From an uncultured Latescibacterota bacterium (GTDB lineage Bacteria; Latescibacterota; UBA2968), in NCBI GenBank assembly GCA_951812755.1, contig OX638329.1:4968522-5032521 (forward strand): a stretch of 64,000 nt of DNA, written 5' to 3'. The notes beneath the pieces were generated by a model. That model saw only the letters and a list, made by a program, of their open reading frames with translations, ran no database searches and was not told where the DNA came from. Both the position numbers and the translations under genes were made by a program. Shown one piece after another: positions 8,856 to 18,267 of this stretch. Numbering within the stretch: the stretch's first letter is position 1; each line of letters begins with the position of its first letter.

Positions 8856-10397
8856 ATGTCTGAACGTCCAAATATCCTGATTTTGCACAGTGACGAACAC
8901 AGTTTTCGCTTTTTGTCGGCTCGTAGCCACGAGCGGGGTGGTGAACCCTGTCACACGCCCACATTGGATGATTTGATCGCACAAGGCGTTAATTTTGACG
9001 CTGCCTATTGCCAAGTGCCTCTGTGTACTCCAAGTCGTATTTCGATGTTTACAGGACGGCACGCTCATCGGTGTGGCGCGTGGACCAATGGGTCGATTTT
9101 GGACCCCGATTTGCCCACTTATGGCAGTCATTTTCAGGCCAATGGATATGAAACAGCGGTCGTAGGCAAAACGCATCTGGGCGGGTCTTTGCAACACGCC
9201 GGATTTGGCGCGCGGCCCTATGGCGATTTTGGTGGTCCGTGTTCTCATCAGCCCGATCCATTGGACAAAACAGAAGACGGTTTGCGAACGCGCACAGTCG
9301 ATGCGGGAATCAGCGAGGTGCCCGAATCCCTCTTGCAAGAAAATATGATTGCACGCGAGTCGCTTGCCTGGCTGCGCGAGCATCGCCATGCCAATCCCGA
9401 CAAGCCGTGGCTGGTCTATACATCATTTAGCCGCCCGCACTTCCCGCTAACCGCGCCGAAGCGATTTTTCGACCGCTATTACCCCGAAGGAGTGACACCT
9501 CCCTGGATACGCCGCACAGGCGACAGTGCCGACCATCCAATGACCGTGGGCGCTATCAGGGGATTTCGCACCGACGAGATAGCCGAAGATGAAATGATGA
9601 AAGCACGCGCCGCGTATTTTGCGGCGGTCGATTTTCTGGACGAAATTTTGGGCGATTTTCTCGTTTTGCTCGACCGCGATGGTTTTTTGGACAATACGGT
9701 CATTGTATATACATCTGATCACGGAGAACTGGTGGGCGAACACGGGATATGGTGGAAAAATACCTGGCACGAAGCCGCCGCCCATGTACCTTTGATCTTT
9801 TCGCTTCTCGAACACCGCAACGGTAGCCTGAACGCGAGAGAAATACGCACACCCGTAAGCCTCGCCGATCTCTTTCCCACACTCTGTGGGTTGGCGGGTC
9901 TAAATTGTCCAGATGAGCTAGATGGTGTGGATTTGACCGATGTATTAAAGGGAGAAACGACTTCCGCGCTCGATAACCGTGCAGGCGTGATTACCGAATC
10001 GACAAATCCGCGCTGGGGCAAAGGCACGGAATTTCGTATGATTCGCTCCGAGAAGTATAAGTATATCGCGTTTCGAGATTGTGAAGACCTCGCTTTTGAT
10101 ATGGAAACCGATCCCGACGAGCAACGCAATTTGTTAAAAAATGATCCCGACAATGCCGACTTAAAAGCATTGCGAGAAGCGGTACTGGATGGATTTGACT
10201 TTGACGAAGTAGAAGCCCTGCGCGAAAAGCAAACCGCTGAATTGCGCGCCAAATATCCCGCACGAGTTAAAATGCGCACCCCCAATCAAATTCTGAGAGG
10301 CGACGGCAAATTGGTCGAGGTCGATACACCTCTGTACGCGCCCGAAGTGATCAGCGATAATCCCGCACGAGACTTTGACGATTATCCCACTCGGTAA
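8856..10397 (+). CDS. Sulfatase (formylglycine type)
   Basis: A 513-aa member of the alkaline-phosphatase/sulfatase superfamily, expected to hydrolyse sulfate esters of a glycan or small molecule. The N-terminus RPNILILHSDEHS is the usual metal-binding start, and CTPSRISMFTGR is the C-x-P-S-R motif whose Cys is converted to formylglycine. VIVYTSDHGELVGEHG supplies the second metal-binding Asp-His. No signal peptide is seen, so it appears cytoplasmic. The ATG at 8856 has AAGGAGG 4 bases upstream, which excludes the upstream ATG at 8835. It is followed by a rhodanese gene with its own ribosome-binding site. Confidence 0.9.
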   Translation: MSERPNILILHSDEHSFRFLSARSHERGGEPCHTPTLDDLIAQGVNFDAAYCQVPLCTPSRISMFTGRHAHRCGAWTNGSILDPDLPTYGSHFQANGYETAVVGKTHLGGSLQHAGFGARPYGDFGGPCSHQPDPLDKTEDGLRTRTVDAGISEVPESLLQENMIARESLAWLREHRHANPDKPWLVYTSFSRPHFPLTAPKRFFDRYYPEGVTPPWIRRTGDSADHPMTVGAIRGFRTDEIAEDEMMKARAAYFAAVDFLDEILGDFLVLLDRDGFLDNTVIVYTSDHGELVGEHGIWWKNTWHEAAAHVPLIFSLLEHRNGSLNAREIRTPVSLADLFPTLCGLAGLNCPDELDGVDLTDVLKGETTSALDNRAGVITESTNPRWGKGTEFRMIRSEKYKYIAFRDCEDLAFDMETDPDEQRNLLKNDPDNADLKALREAVLDGFDFDEVEALREKQTAELRAKYPARVKMRTPNQILRGDGKLVEVDTPLYAPEVISDNPARDFDDYPTR

Positions 10398-10431
10398 AAT
10401 AGTTAAGCGTTCAACTTTTTTGGAGGTTGCA

Positions 10432-10836
10432 ATGACAGCTTTTTCCCGCGTTTGTGAAACACCACCAGCTTCGCCTGATGAGATACGCGAATACTTCTCT
10501 TATAAGTTGCGATGTGAGACCGACCCGTTCGATGTGAATACGGATCTGGAAAATGGGATTGATAGTTTTGAGTTTATTGATGTCCGGGATAAAGAGGCCT
10601 ATCTCAGCGGTCACGCTGCCGGGGCCATTCACATTGATTACAATGATATGACCGAGACGCGAATGGCTGAGTTTCCCAAAGACCGATTGCTCGTGGTGTA
10701 CTGCTGGGGACCGGGGTGTAACGGAGCGACAAAAGCCGCTGTGAAATTGAGTGCCCTGGGATTTTCCGTGAAGGAAATGATCGGCGGGATTACCTATTGG
10801 AAAGAGGAGGGATATTCAATCGTATCAGGTGTTTAG
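10432..10836 (+). CDS. Rhodanese-like sulfurtransferase
   Basis: A single-domain rhodanese of 134 aa. FEFIDVRDKEAYLSGHAAGA is the CH2A-type region and VVYCWGPGCNGATKAA contains the active-site loop, with a first Cys in the catalytic position and a second Cys four residues on. Such proteins carry persulfide sulfur, but the acceptor here is unknown. TTGGAGG lies 6 bases before the ATG at 10432. It sits 34 bases after the sulfatase, so co-transcription is likely; a role in sulfur released from sulfated substrates is only a guess. Its last 12 bases overlap the convergent amidotransferase gene. Confidence 0.88.
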   Translation: MTAFSRVCETPPASPDEIREYFSYKLRCETDPFDVNTDLENGIDSFEFIDVRDKEAYLSGHAAGAIHIDYNDMTETRMAEFPKDRLLVVYCWGPGCNGATKAAVKLSALGFSVKEMIGGITYWKEEGYSIVSGV

Positions 10837-11532
10837 GACCTGGCAATGTGCTTGTGTGAGCAAGTGATTAAAGATGTGATCGAAGACTGTATTGGGCATT
10901 TTTTCGGGGTGAAATTGCACGCCGATAATGCGTCCATCTGGTGTTTCGATACCTTCTATGACACGATCTTCACTGCGGGCACTTATATTGAGTTCTCCGC
11001 CAACCGTCTCGAGTCCTTGCAGATGAAAGCTATTGGTCTTACATTCGGGCTTGCCCAAAATAGACGAGAGATGGGAATTGGGGGCAAGCGAGACCGTGTG
11101 GTAAACGGGATCTTCTGTGCGCTTGGGTGAATGAGGATCGACATCGCATTGTATTTGAATATCCGCATAGATCGTGCCGCCAAATTGAGCGTTGATAAAT
11201 TGCATGCCATAGCAGATACCCAAAACGGGCATCTGTTTTTTTTGCGCGTATTCAAAAGCGCGAATATCATTTTCATAGCGCGTGGGCACAACCGGGGGCA
11301 GGTCTTTGGGCAACTTGCCAACCAGACCTTCGGTAATACCGGGACCACCTGTGATAATCAGGCCGTTGAGCAGGGCAAACAGTGGCGCGAGCGTTTCCTG
11401 TTCCTCCGTCATAGGCAGAATGAGAGGACAGCCACCCGCGCGTTCCACGGCAATCACATATTCGTGATTTAGCGATTGCTGTTTACTTTTCGAAAGAAAG
11501 CTGGTCGTGATACCGATTATCGGACGTGTCAT
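10825..11532 (-). CDS. Class I glutamine amidotransferase-like (peptidase C26) protein
   Basis: A 235-aa protein of the PuuD/gamma-glutamyl-GABA-hydrolase type. RPIIGITTSFL starts the domain, LNGLIITGGPGI precedes the active site, LGICYGMQFINAQFGG holds the nucleophilic Cys, and GVQFHPEKMP carries the His-Glu pair, so the full Cys-His-Glu triad is present. The start at 11532 fits the family; an upstream ATG at 11580 would add an unrelated extension. The substrate is not predictable; gamma-glutamyl amine hydrolysis is the family's best-known reaction. Convergent with the rhodanese gene. Confidence 0.85.
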   Translation of the reverse strand: MTRPIIGITTSFLSKSKQQSLNHEYVIAVERAGGCPLILPMTEEQETLAPLFALLNGLIITGGPGITEGLVGKLPKDLPPVVPTRYENDIRAFEYAQKKQMPVLGICYGMQFINAQFGGTIYADIQIQCDVDPHSPKRTEDPVYHTVSLAPNSHLSSILGKPECKTNSFHLQGLETVGGELNISARSEDRVIEGIETPDGRIIGVQFHPEKMPNTVFDHIFNHLLTQAHCQVLNT

Positions 11533-11666
11533 TTTGAAAATTGGGTAGAATTGATAACGCTTTTTGCTTGATGAATGCACAAATATGTGACATCATGGAA
11601 TGAAGAACAAGGTTAAAATATTGCAGAGCGAACAGATTATTGAAGAACTTGGAACAGGAGGCGGAA

Positions 11667-12407
11667 ATGGACGCAGAAGATAGAGCGGCTGTTGAAGCCG
11701 CATGGAAGAACGGCGTAGGCGTCTTGCACAACTTGCTCTCGCAAGATGAGCTCGATGCAAGCCGCCGGGAATTAGAACAGGCTTACCTTGACCTGGATAT
11801 GGGACCGGGTGAACCCGGCAGCCGGGACAGCCTGCGAAACGAACCGCTGTTAAATTACCCCGCTCTGGGCAGCTTATTTTCTCATCCTCGCATTTTGGGG
11901 ATCGTATCGGCGATCCTGGATGAGCCGCGCCCTTTTCTTTTACAAATGAAAACCAACCGGTACACGCCAGAATACAAAGGCGTGGGGCGGCACTCAGACG
12001 GCAGCCAGACGGATCTCGCCACGCCCTTTCAGTGGCTGGCGACAATGATTTATCTGGACGATATCGATGTCAACTCCGGGGCGTTGACCTACGTACCGGG
12101 CACGCATTTATACCATTTTGCATCTGCGTGTGATCCGGGCCGAGCATTGCCCACAAAGGAAGATATTCAATCGGGTCAGTACATTCCAATCGACCTGAAA
12201 GCGGGCAGTGTCGTCTTTCGCATACCAGAAGTCTGGCACGGCGTAGTGCCCATCCATCGGTTGCGACGATATATCACCGGTTTGTACACATCTCGGACAA
12301 AGGGAAACGCACCGATCAAAGCGCGGATACAGGAAGTTCGAAAAAGCCGAAAAAAAATCCCAGAGACATCCATACCCAAACAAGTTAGAGAATACTGGCA
12401 ATATTGA
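11667..12407 (+). CDS. Phytanoyl-CoA dioxygenase (PhyH) family protein
   Basis: A 246-aa Fe(II)/2-oxoglutarate-dependent oxygenase of the PhyH family. The metal-binding HxD is in VGRHSDGSQTD at about residue 110 and the distal His is in WHGVVPIHRLRRYITG, whose Arg would bind 2-oxoglutarate. ALTYVPGTHLYH is the usual core strand. AGGAGG lies 5 bases before the ATG at 11667. The substrate is unknown; PhyH-like genes are multi-copy in this kind of genome (a second is at 46024). It is convergent with the dimethylformamidase-like gene, 8 bp away. Confidence 0.88.
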   Translation: MDAEDRAAVEAAWKNGVGVLHNLLSQDELDASRRELEQAYLDLDMGPGEPGSRDSLRNEPLLNYPALGSLFSHPRILGIVSAILDEPRPFLLQMKTNRYTPEYKGVGRHSDGSQTDLATPFQWLATMIYLDDIDVNSGALTYVPGTHLYHFASACDPGRALPTKEDIQSGQYIPIDLKAGSVVFRIPEVWHGVVPIHRLRRYITGLYTSRTKGNAPIKARIQEVRKSRKKIPETSIPKQVREYWQY

Positions 12408-12415
12408 TCAGTGGA

Positions 12416-14008
12416 TCAACCCAAAAAGCGGTCCAGCACATTCTTTGTAATCGCCGCAATCGACTCATCCACCGGCAGAGAACTTGGATAATTGATTGAC
12501 CCCACCGAAAACACCTCTCCCCCGCTCTCGGTGCGGTGATATACGACCTCCGCGCCTCCCTCATCGGGGTTTAAGCCTTTTGCCAGCAGGTGTGCGTTTT
12601 TTGGCGAACTCTCTGTCATCTTATCCGTTTCGTGTCCAGATGCACCGCCCGGACACCGCATATGCAAACACTTCTCTCCAAAAATATCTCCCGTCTTCAG
12701 GCCTGTCCCCTCAAAGATATCGTGCGCCCCATCCACCACCCGATAAGGCGCGCCAGTCATAATACCCGTCTCCGAACAGGTTATACCCAGCAGATTCGCC
12801 TCTGACTCGTGAAACAGATGGAATCGACTCTCCAATCCCAACTTCTGTAAATGGCTGAACCCCCCGCCCTTATCTCCATTTCGCACCACCATCGTATATT
12901 CATCCGTAAACACCACTTCGCAATTCAGACCATTTCCACCCAGATACATCAGCTTGCCGCCCCGCTCAAACACCCATGTCTTCAGCTTATAGTACATATC
13001 CGCAGACCAATACTCTGGATGCGTGCTGATGATCAATACCCGGTAATCGTCCAAATTCAATACCCCGGAATGGAACTGCGTCTCCGCATAAAAATCGTAT
13101 CCATATCCCTCCCGCTCCAGCCACCCCAGCAACCGCCACTCCGCCGGGGCCACATGGCAGTTCGACCTTCCCTCAATCGGATCGGTAATCCGCTCCCCCT
13201 CTGCAATAAAATTGATCGGCTCAGGCCGGTCAAACGACAGCGGTGCATATTTCTTTGAAGTAAAAAGCAAATGCCTGGGGTCCGTATATCGCTTGAGATC
13301 CATTCGCGCATTCACGGTGGGCCTGGGCGGAAATTTCTCCGCATGGATATAATTGCTGCGCCCCCCAAAATTATTATACGCATTCCAGTTTATATTCGAC
13401 GCCAGCACTGCAACGTCGGCACTCGGCTTTGCCGGTGCGACAATCCACGGAAACGAAAAAAACACACCTGACTCCGTTTTGGCGTGCAGATAATACAATC
13501 CCGACCGTTCGGGCGCTGTTACATATTGCTTGTGTGTCGGGCTGGTATAACCCTGTGCATTCCATTGAATACCGGTCTGCGTATAATCCCCATCCGGCGT
13601 AATTTGCATCGTCGCCCGGGGGCCGTGTTCATCGTACCATCCAATTGGCCCCACCAACTCTTTCTGCCACCCATACCGCCACAGCGACAGCTTGTACGCC
13701 TCTACCGCGTGCACTCTGAACTCTGACGACTGCCCGGACTGTACCCACTTTGGCCACATATATCCCAGCAGCCCATCGGTCAACAGCCGGAACTGATAGG
13801 GTTCCCTGGTCGGTATCTTAAGCGGTACTGTTTTGAAGCCATAACCCGGCTTGTAAAGTGTCACTCTATACTCTCCAGGAGGCAGATCCGCATAAACCGC
13901 TCCGGTCGCCCGCGAACGCGCCTCAAATGACCCCGCCTCGCCTTCAAACTCCAGCAACACCTCTGGCACTGCCACATATCGCTCATCGCTCACATATCCA
14001 ATCAGCAT
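12416..14008 (-). CDS. N,N-dimethylformamidase large-subunit-like protein
   Basis: A 530-aa protein. An N-terminal beta-sandwich (about residues 1-90; YADLPPGEYRVTLYKPGYG) of the carboxypeptidase-regulatory type is followed by a middle region and a C-terminal domain resembling the dimethylformamidase beta subunit (ASNINWNAYNNFGGRSNYIH, IISTHPEYWSADMYYKLKTW, GGKLMYLGGNGLNCEV). That C-terminal domain resembles class I amidotransferase folds. The true substrate is unknown; an amide hydrolase is only suggested by family. The DNA appears more GC-rich than the neighbours, as is that of the next gene, which suggests a shared origin. The two genes are in the same orientation, 67 bp apart. Confidence 0.75.
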   Translation of the reverse strand: MLIGYVSDERYVAVPEVLLEFEGEAGSFEARSRATGAVYADLPPGEYRVTLYKPGYGFKTVPLKIPTREPYQFRLLTDGLLGYMWPKWVQSGQSSEFRVHAVEAYKLSLWRYGWQKELVGPIGWYDEHGPRATMQITPDGDYTQTGIQWNAQGYTSPTHKQYVTAPERSGLYYLHAKTESGVFFSFPWIVAPAKPSADVAVLASNINWNAYNNFGGRSNYIHAEKFPPRPTVNARMDLKRYTDPRHLLFTSKKYAPLSFDRPEPINFIAEGERITDPIEGRSNCHVAPAEWRLLGWLEREGYGYDFYAETQFHSGVLNLDDYRVLIISTHPEYWSADMYYKLKTWVFERGGKLMYLGGNGLNCEVVFTDEYTMVVRNGDKGGGFSHLQKLGLESRFHLFHESEANLLGITCSETGIMTGAPYRVVDGAHDIFEGTGLKTGDIFGEKCLHMRCPGGASGHETDKMTESSPKNAHLLAKGLNPDEGGAEVVYHRTESGGEVFSVGSINYPSSLPVDESIAAITKNVLDRFLG

Positions 14009-14075
14009 ATTGTTCCCTTCTGTTCAGCGATCTATCCGGCGTGTGACCCGCTGAACAAGTCTATCAGGTCAGATC

Positions 14076-16145
14076 CTACACACGCTCAAAACAGAAAATC
14101 CGCCCATCGTACGTCCCTACAAACAAGCCTTCTTCTCCCACACAGGGAGGTGCTGTAATTGGCGACCCAAACGTCGCACGCCCCCGGCATTCGCCAGAAG
14201 CGGTATCTAAGGCGTACAAACACCCATCACATCCACAAATTAGAAGAAAGTCCTCGAAATGGATCGGCGCAGCTAAAATACTCCGCACGCCTCTGCGATA
14301 GGGAACCATATCCAACAGATCGCCCCCCGTCTGAAACCGCCACAGTAGTGCCCCAGAATTGAAATCAAAACAGAGAGCCTCTCCTTCTGGCGTGGTGGCA
14401 TAGATCAGACCATCCCGCACGAGCAGTCCGGTCGGGTAACTGGACGAAAGAATCGGCTTGTCCCACACGACCTCTCCAGAAATCGCCTGTAACGCGGTTA
14501 AATGCGACGAGTCTCCCCCACTTACCAGCAGGTCTCCCGTCACAACCGGCGTTGGATATGGATACTCAACCCCTATCTGCTGTTCCCACGCCACATCCCC
14601 GCTTTGCCGGTCCAATGCCATCAGTCCCCGCCGCTGCACGAGCAGGAGAAGCAGATCCTCATAAACCTGGGGGCTTGCGTAGCACGACCAGTTATCACTG
14701 TCTTCGACAGGTACATACCACTGCTGCTCCCCCGTTTTGAGATCGAACGCCGCGTAACCGGCCTTTGCCCCTGCGTACAACGTCCCATCTGCAATAACCG
14801 GAGACGTGTAAACCCAGCGGTCGGGATACCCGGGCAGATTCGCATGCCACAGCAGGCGGCCCGACGCCTCCTCCAGCGCATGGACCCGCCCGGTAACCGA
14901 CACAGCCGCGCAGATACCGTCATCTACAGCCACACTGTTTTTCACCGTCGCATCTGTGCGTGCATGCCACGCCAGATCCCCACTGCCCACCTCAATACAA
15001 CAGACCCCGCTGCGGGCGGGATAGCCCTCGTCCCGCAGGCTCAACAGCAGCCGATCTCGCGCCTGCACGGGTGCCGCTCGGTGCAAGCCCCCTGGAAGTT
15101 GTTGCTCCCATCGAAGGCGCAGCCCTATTTCGTCCAACGACACCTCCACCGGCGTATCCTCGGAAGGTAGCGAGACGCCAGTGGATTTAAGCGCGCAGAG
15201 TTCCACTTCCGCCCCCTCCTCTCCGAACCACACGACGCGGTAGCCTCTCGGCGACGTATCGATCCCACCAAAACAGAACGACGGGGTTGCGGCCACAACC
15301 ATCTCGCCGTAAGAGAACACCTTGCTGGAATGCCAGTGCCCGTGCAGTACCAGGCGGACATTATACCGGCTCAACGCCTTCAAAAATGAAACCGGCGGGG
15401 GCGTGTGAACCACCACCACGATCTTCCGATCCGCAGGCTGTAGTTCCAGATCTCTCCAAAACCACACCTCCTTTCGCTCCTGGTCCTCAGGCGAAAAAAA
15501 CGACTGCTCATTGGGATAAAACACAAAATGGCATCCCCCCCAATCAAAGCTGTAATACGAGGGACCGAGCACCGCCTCAAAATGTCGGGTAAACGTATTG
15601 CCCGCCTGTGAGGTCCCCTCTTGGCGTTCCTCGTTCCCGTCGTGCCCGCCGAACAGCGGGAACACCGGCGTCGGAACCGTCTCAATTGCCTCGCGGAAAC
15701 GGGACAACTCGGCAAGCTCTCCCCTGTTCGTGAGATCTCCGCTCACCACAATCACATCCAGATCGGCTTCCCGGACAAGTTGCTGTAGTGATTCGGCGAG
15801 AACCTCTCCAGAAGTCAGCATCTCTCCCTCTGTCACAACGTGTGTATCGGTAATCTGCACAAGCGTAAACTGCCGTGCAGCCCGCTCAGGCGCAGACTCA
15901 AGCCAAAAATCCACCCCATCTTGTGCATCCATCTCGTTCCTTATAGATGAGTAGAACCCCGATGGGGCCTGAAAACCATCTGGAACGGTCACAAATACGA
16001 ACCGGTGCGCCTCCGGTTCTACCACAAGCGCGTACCGGCCCTCCTCGTCCGTCTGCACAATCCGCTCTCCATTGGAGACCAAAACGCTGCCCAAACCGCG
16101 TCCAGACGGATATTCCATCACCCTGCCTCGAATTTCAATCGCCAC
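14076..16145 (-). CDS. Calcineurin-like metallophosphoesterase fused to a PQQ-type beta-propeller
   Basis: A 689-aa three-part protein. Residues 1-80 look like an N-terminal beta-sandwich (ATD-like regulatory domain). Residues about 90-310 are a metallophosphoesterase with all motif blocks: QITDTH, SGDLTN, GGHD (GNHD in most members), VVVHTPPP and HGHWHSSK. Residues about 350-689 are outer-membrane/PQQ-type propeller repeats with recurring GxLxW and Dxx(S/T)G patterns, for example DLAWHA, RLLWHA, ALLWRF and TASGECRG. No signal peptide is seen. GTG at 16145 is the start, with AAAGGAG 7 bases upstream. A phosphodiesterase with a scaffold or ligand-sensing propeller is likely; the substrate is unknown. 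Confidence 0.82.
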   Translation of the reverse strand: MAIEIRGRVMEYPSGRGLGSVLVSNGERIVQTDEEGRYALVVEPEAHRFVFVTVPDGFQAPSGFYSSIRNEMDAQDGVDFWLESAPERAARQFTLVQITDTHVVTEGEMLTSGEVLAESLQQLVREADLDVIVVSGDLTNRGELAELSRFREAIETVPTPVFPLFGGHDGNEERQEGTSQAGNTFTRHFEAVLGPSYYSFDWGGCHFVFYPNEQSFFSPEDQERKEVWFWRDLELQPADRKIVVVVHTPPPVSFLKALSRYNVRLVLHGHWHSSKVFSYGEMVVAATPSFCFGGIDTSPRGYRVVWFGEEGAEVELCALKSTGVSLPSEDTPVEVSLDEIGLRLRWEQQLPGGLHRAAPVQARDRLLLSLRDEGYPARSGVCCIEVGSGDLAWHARTDATVKNSVAVDDGICAAVSVTGRVHALEEASGRLLWHANLPGYPDRWVYTSPVIADGTLYAGAKAGYAAFDLKTGEQQWYVPVEDSDNWSCYASPQVYEDLLLLLVQRRGLMALDRQSGDVAWEQQIGVEYPYPTPVVTGDLLVSGGDSSHLTALQAISGEVVWDKPILSSSYPTGLLVRDGLIYATTPEGEALCFDFNSGALLWRFQTGGDLLDMVPYRRGVRSILAAPIHFEDFLLICGCDGCLYALDTASGECRGRATFGSPITAPPCVGEEGLFVGTYDGRIFCFERV

Positions 16146-16284
16146 AGCATACTCCTTTGTTTGCAGTTATAGGCAAAATACAATATTCACACCACGAGGC
16201 AAAACAAACAATGATTGCCTGCCACATAAAGATTGTGCATAATAGAATCGGAATCCAATATGTAACCCTCACAAAGGATGGGAG

Positions 16285-17874
16285 ATGAATGAACGACCTA
16301 ATATTCTGTGGTTATCCTTAGAAGACACAAGCCCGAGATTTGGGTGTTATGGCGATGAAGTAGCGCGCACGCCAAATCTCGACAAACTGGCATCGGAGGG
16401 ATGCCGGTATCCCAATGCATTTTCAACGGCAGGCGTATGCGCACCGAGTCGCGCGGCAATTATCACGGGCATGTATCAAACAGCAATTGGCGCGCAGCAC
16501 ATGCGCACGCGCCACACCAATGCACACGCGCCGCAAATGCCCACGCCCTATGACGTAGTACCGCCGCATTATGTAAAATGTTTTCCAGAATATTTGCGAA
16601 TGGCCGGATATTACTGCACGAACAACACAAAAACCGATTATCAATTTACCCCGCCAATTACCGCATGGGATGAATTGAGCGCGCAAGCCCACTGGCGCAA
16701 CCGTCCCGATGGCGCGCCCTTCTTTGCGGTATTTAATCGCACCGTAACGCACGAAAGCGGCATGTGGCCCGAAAAACGCCCAGAAGTAGAGACCGATCCA
16801 GATTCAGTCACGCTACCACCTTATATCCCCAATACCCCCAAAGCGCGGCTGGCATTGGCGCGGCATTACGACAACATCGCCGACAACGACGCGTGGGTTG
16901 GCGAGATGTTACAGCAATTGGAAGACGATGGATTGGCAGACAACACCATTGTATTCATCTGGAGCGACCACGGCGAAGGACTACCCCGAGCCAAACGCTG
17001 GCCCTATGATGCGGGCATTCGCGTACCGTGCATCGTGCGCTGGCCTGGTAAATTGGAACCGGGTAGCGTCAACGAGCGATTGGTGAGCATGGTCGATCTG
17101 GGGCCAACCGTACTTTCACTGGCAGGCGTACAAATCCCAGCCCATATCCAGGGCCAACCCTTTGCTGGACCACAGGAAAAAGACCGGGATTACATATTTG
17201 CAATGCGAGATCGATACGATGAATCTTATGACATGATGCGCGCCGTGCGGGATAAGCGATTCAAATACATTCGAAACTACATGACAGAAAATCCATATTT
17301 GTTGTGGATACCCTATCGCAACCGACATCCCGCATTGCAGGAAATGTGGCGGCTCCATCTCGCGGGCGAATTGGAAGGCGCACAAAACGTGATGTTTCAA
17401 AAACGCCCCGTAGAAGAATTATACGACACGGAAAACGATCCATTTGAAGTGAACAATCTCGCGGACGATCCCGCACACGCCGAAACTTTGAACCGCTTGC
17501 GCGGGGCACTGGACAACTGGCGCGAAAAATACGACGTATGGGGCGATGTACCCGAAGATCAGATGGTATTTCGCATGTGGCAGGGCACAGAGCAGCCGCA
17601 GACCGAATTGCCGGTTTTTGTGCCAATATGTGAAGAAAGCCCCGGGCGAGAGGCCGCGCCCGAAGGCGGAACCTTTAAGGGACCGATGATCGTACAATTT
17701 TACTGCGGCACACAGGGCGCGTCAATGGCGTATCAACTCGCGGGCGATGGACACAGGCGATTGTACACCGAACCCATTCGCCTGCCAAAAGGCGAGACCA
17801 CAATACGCGCCAAAGCCATTCGGATTGGATATAAGGAGAGTAAAGAAGTGGAAGCCACATTTGTCGTAACCTGA
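16285..17874 (+). CDS. Sulfatase with C-terminal chitobiase-like domain
   Basis: A 529-aa sulfatase. RPNILWLSLEDTSPRFGCYG is the N-terminal metal site, CAPSRAAIITGM the formylglycine motif with Cys, and FIWSDHGEGLPRAKRW the second metal site. Residues about 450-529 (FKGPMIVQFYCGTQGASMAY, TTIRAKAIRIGY) match the small beta-sandwich often found at the C-terminus of chitobiases and sulfatases. No signal peptide is visible. It differs from the sulfatase at 8856 and is a separate lineage. The ATG at 16285 is preceded by a purine-rich site. Substrate is unknown. Confidence 0.88.
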   Translation: MNERPNILWLSLEDTSPRFGCYGDEVARTPNLDKLASEGCRYPNAFSTAGVCAPSRAAIITGMYQTAIGAQHMRTRHTNAHAPQMPTPYDVVPPHYVKCFPEYLRMAGYYCTNNTKTDYQFTPPITAWDELSAQAHWRNRPDGAPFFAVFNRTVTHESGMWPEKRPEVETDPDSVTLPPYIPNTPKARLALARHYDNIADNDAWVGEMLQQLEDDGLADNTIVFIWSDHGEGLPRAKRWPYDAGIRVPCIVRWPGKLEPGSVNERLVSMVDLGPTVLSLAGVQIPAHIQGQPFAGPQEKDRDYIFAMRDRYDESYDMMRAVRDKRFKYIRNYMTENPYLLWIPYRNRHPALQEMWRLHLAGELEGAQNVMFQKRPVEELYDTENDPFEVNNLADDPAHAETLNRLRGALDNWREKYDVWGDVPEDQMVFRMWQGTEQPQTELPVFVPICEESPGREAAPEGGTFKGPMIVQFYCGTQGASMAYQLAGDGHRRLYTEPIRLPKGETTIRAKAIRIGYKESKEVEATFVVT

Positions 17875-17893
17875 TCGTGAAAGGAAAGGCTTA

Positions 17894-18256
17894 ATGGCAG
17901 AAGAAAAACATGATATCACAAGAACAGCGAGGATCATTTACATTCTATATCTGGTCGGCGTTGCTTTTGGTATCACGGGCCTGATTGGCGTTATTATGGC
18001 TTATGTGAACCGGTCGGATGCACCTGATTGGTTGGCTTCGCACTATCGATTTCAAATCCGCACATTCTGGCTCTGTTTGTTGTACGCGGTCTTGTTATGT
18101 GTGATGGCATTTGTGCTGCTGTCACCGATCGTGTTTGGCGTAGCGGTAGTAGTGATAATGGTTTTGCCGGTCTGGTGGATCATTCGGTGTGCAAAGGGCG
18201 TACAATATTTGTCGCGCGAAGAGGCGTATCCAGATCCCGAGGGCTGGTTTCTCTAA
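17894..18256 (+). CDS. Small membrane protein, DUF4870-like
   Basis: A 120-aa protein with a short charged N-terminus and three hydrophobic segments (about residues 14-36, 57-77 and 79-98). The NRSDAPDWLASHYRFQIRTFW block is the hallmark of the DUF4870/Tic20-like family, whose function is not known. AAAGGAAAGG precedes the start. It lies 19 bp after the sulfatase and 11 bp before the exported Pcm, so all three may be one operon. Confidence 0.75.
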   Translation: MAEEKHDITRTARIIYILYLVGVAFGITGLIGVIMAYVNRSDAPDWLASHYRFQIRTFWLCLLYAVLLCVMAFVLLSPIVFGVAVVVIMVLPVWWIIRCAKGVQYLSREEAYPDPEGWFL

Positions 18257-18267
18257 ACAGGAGGTAT

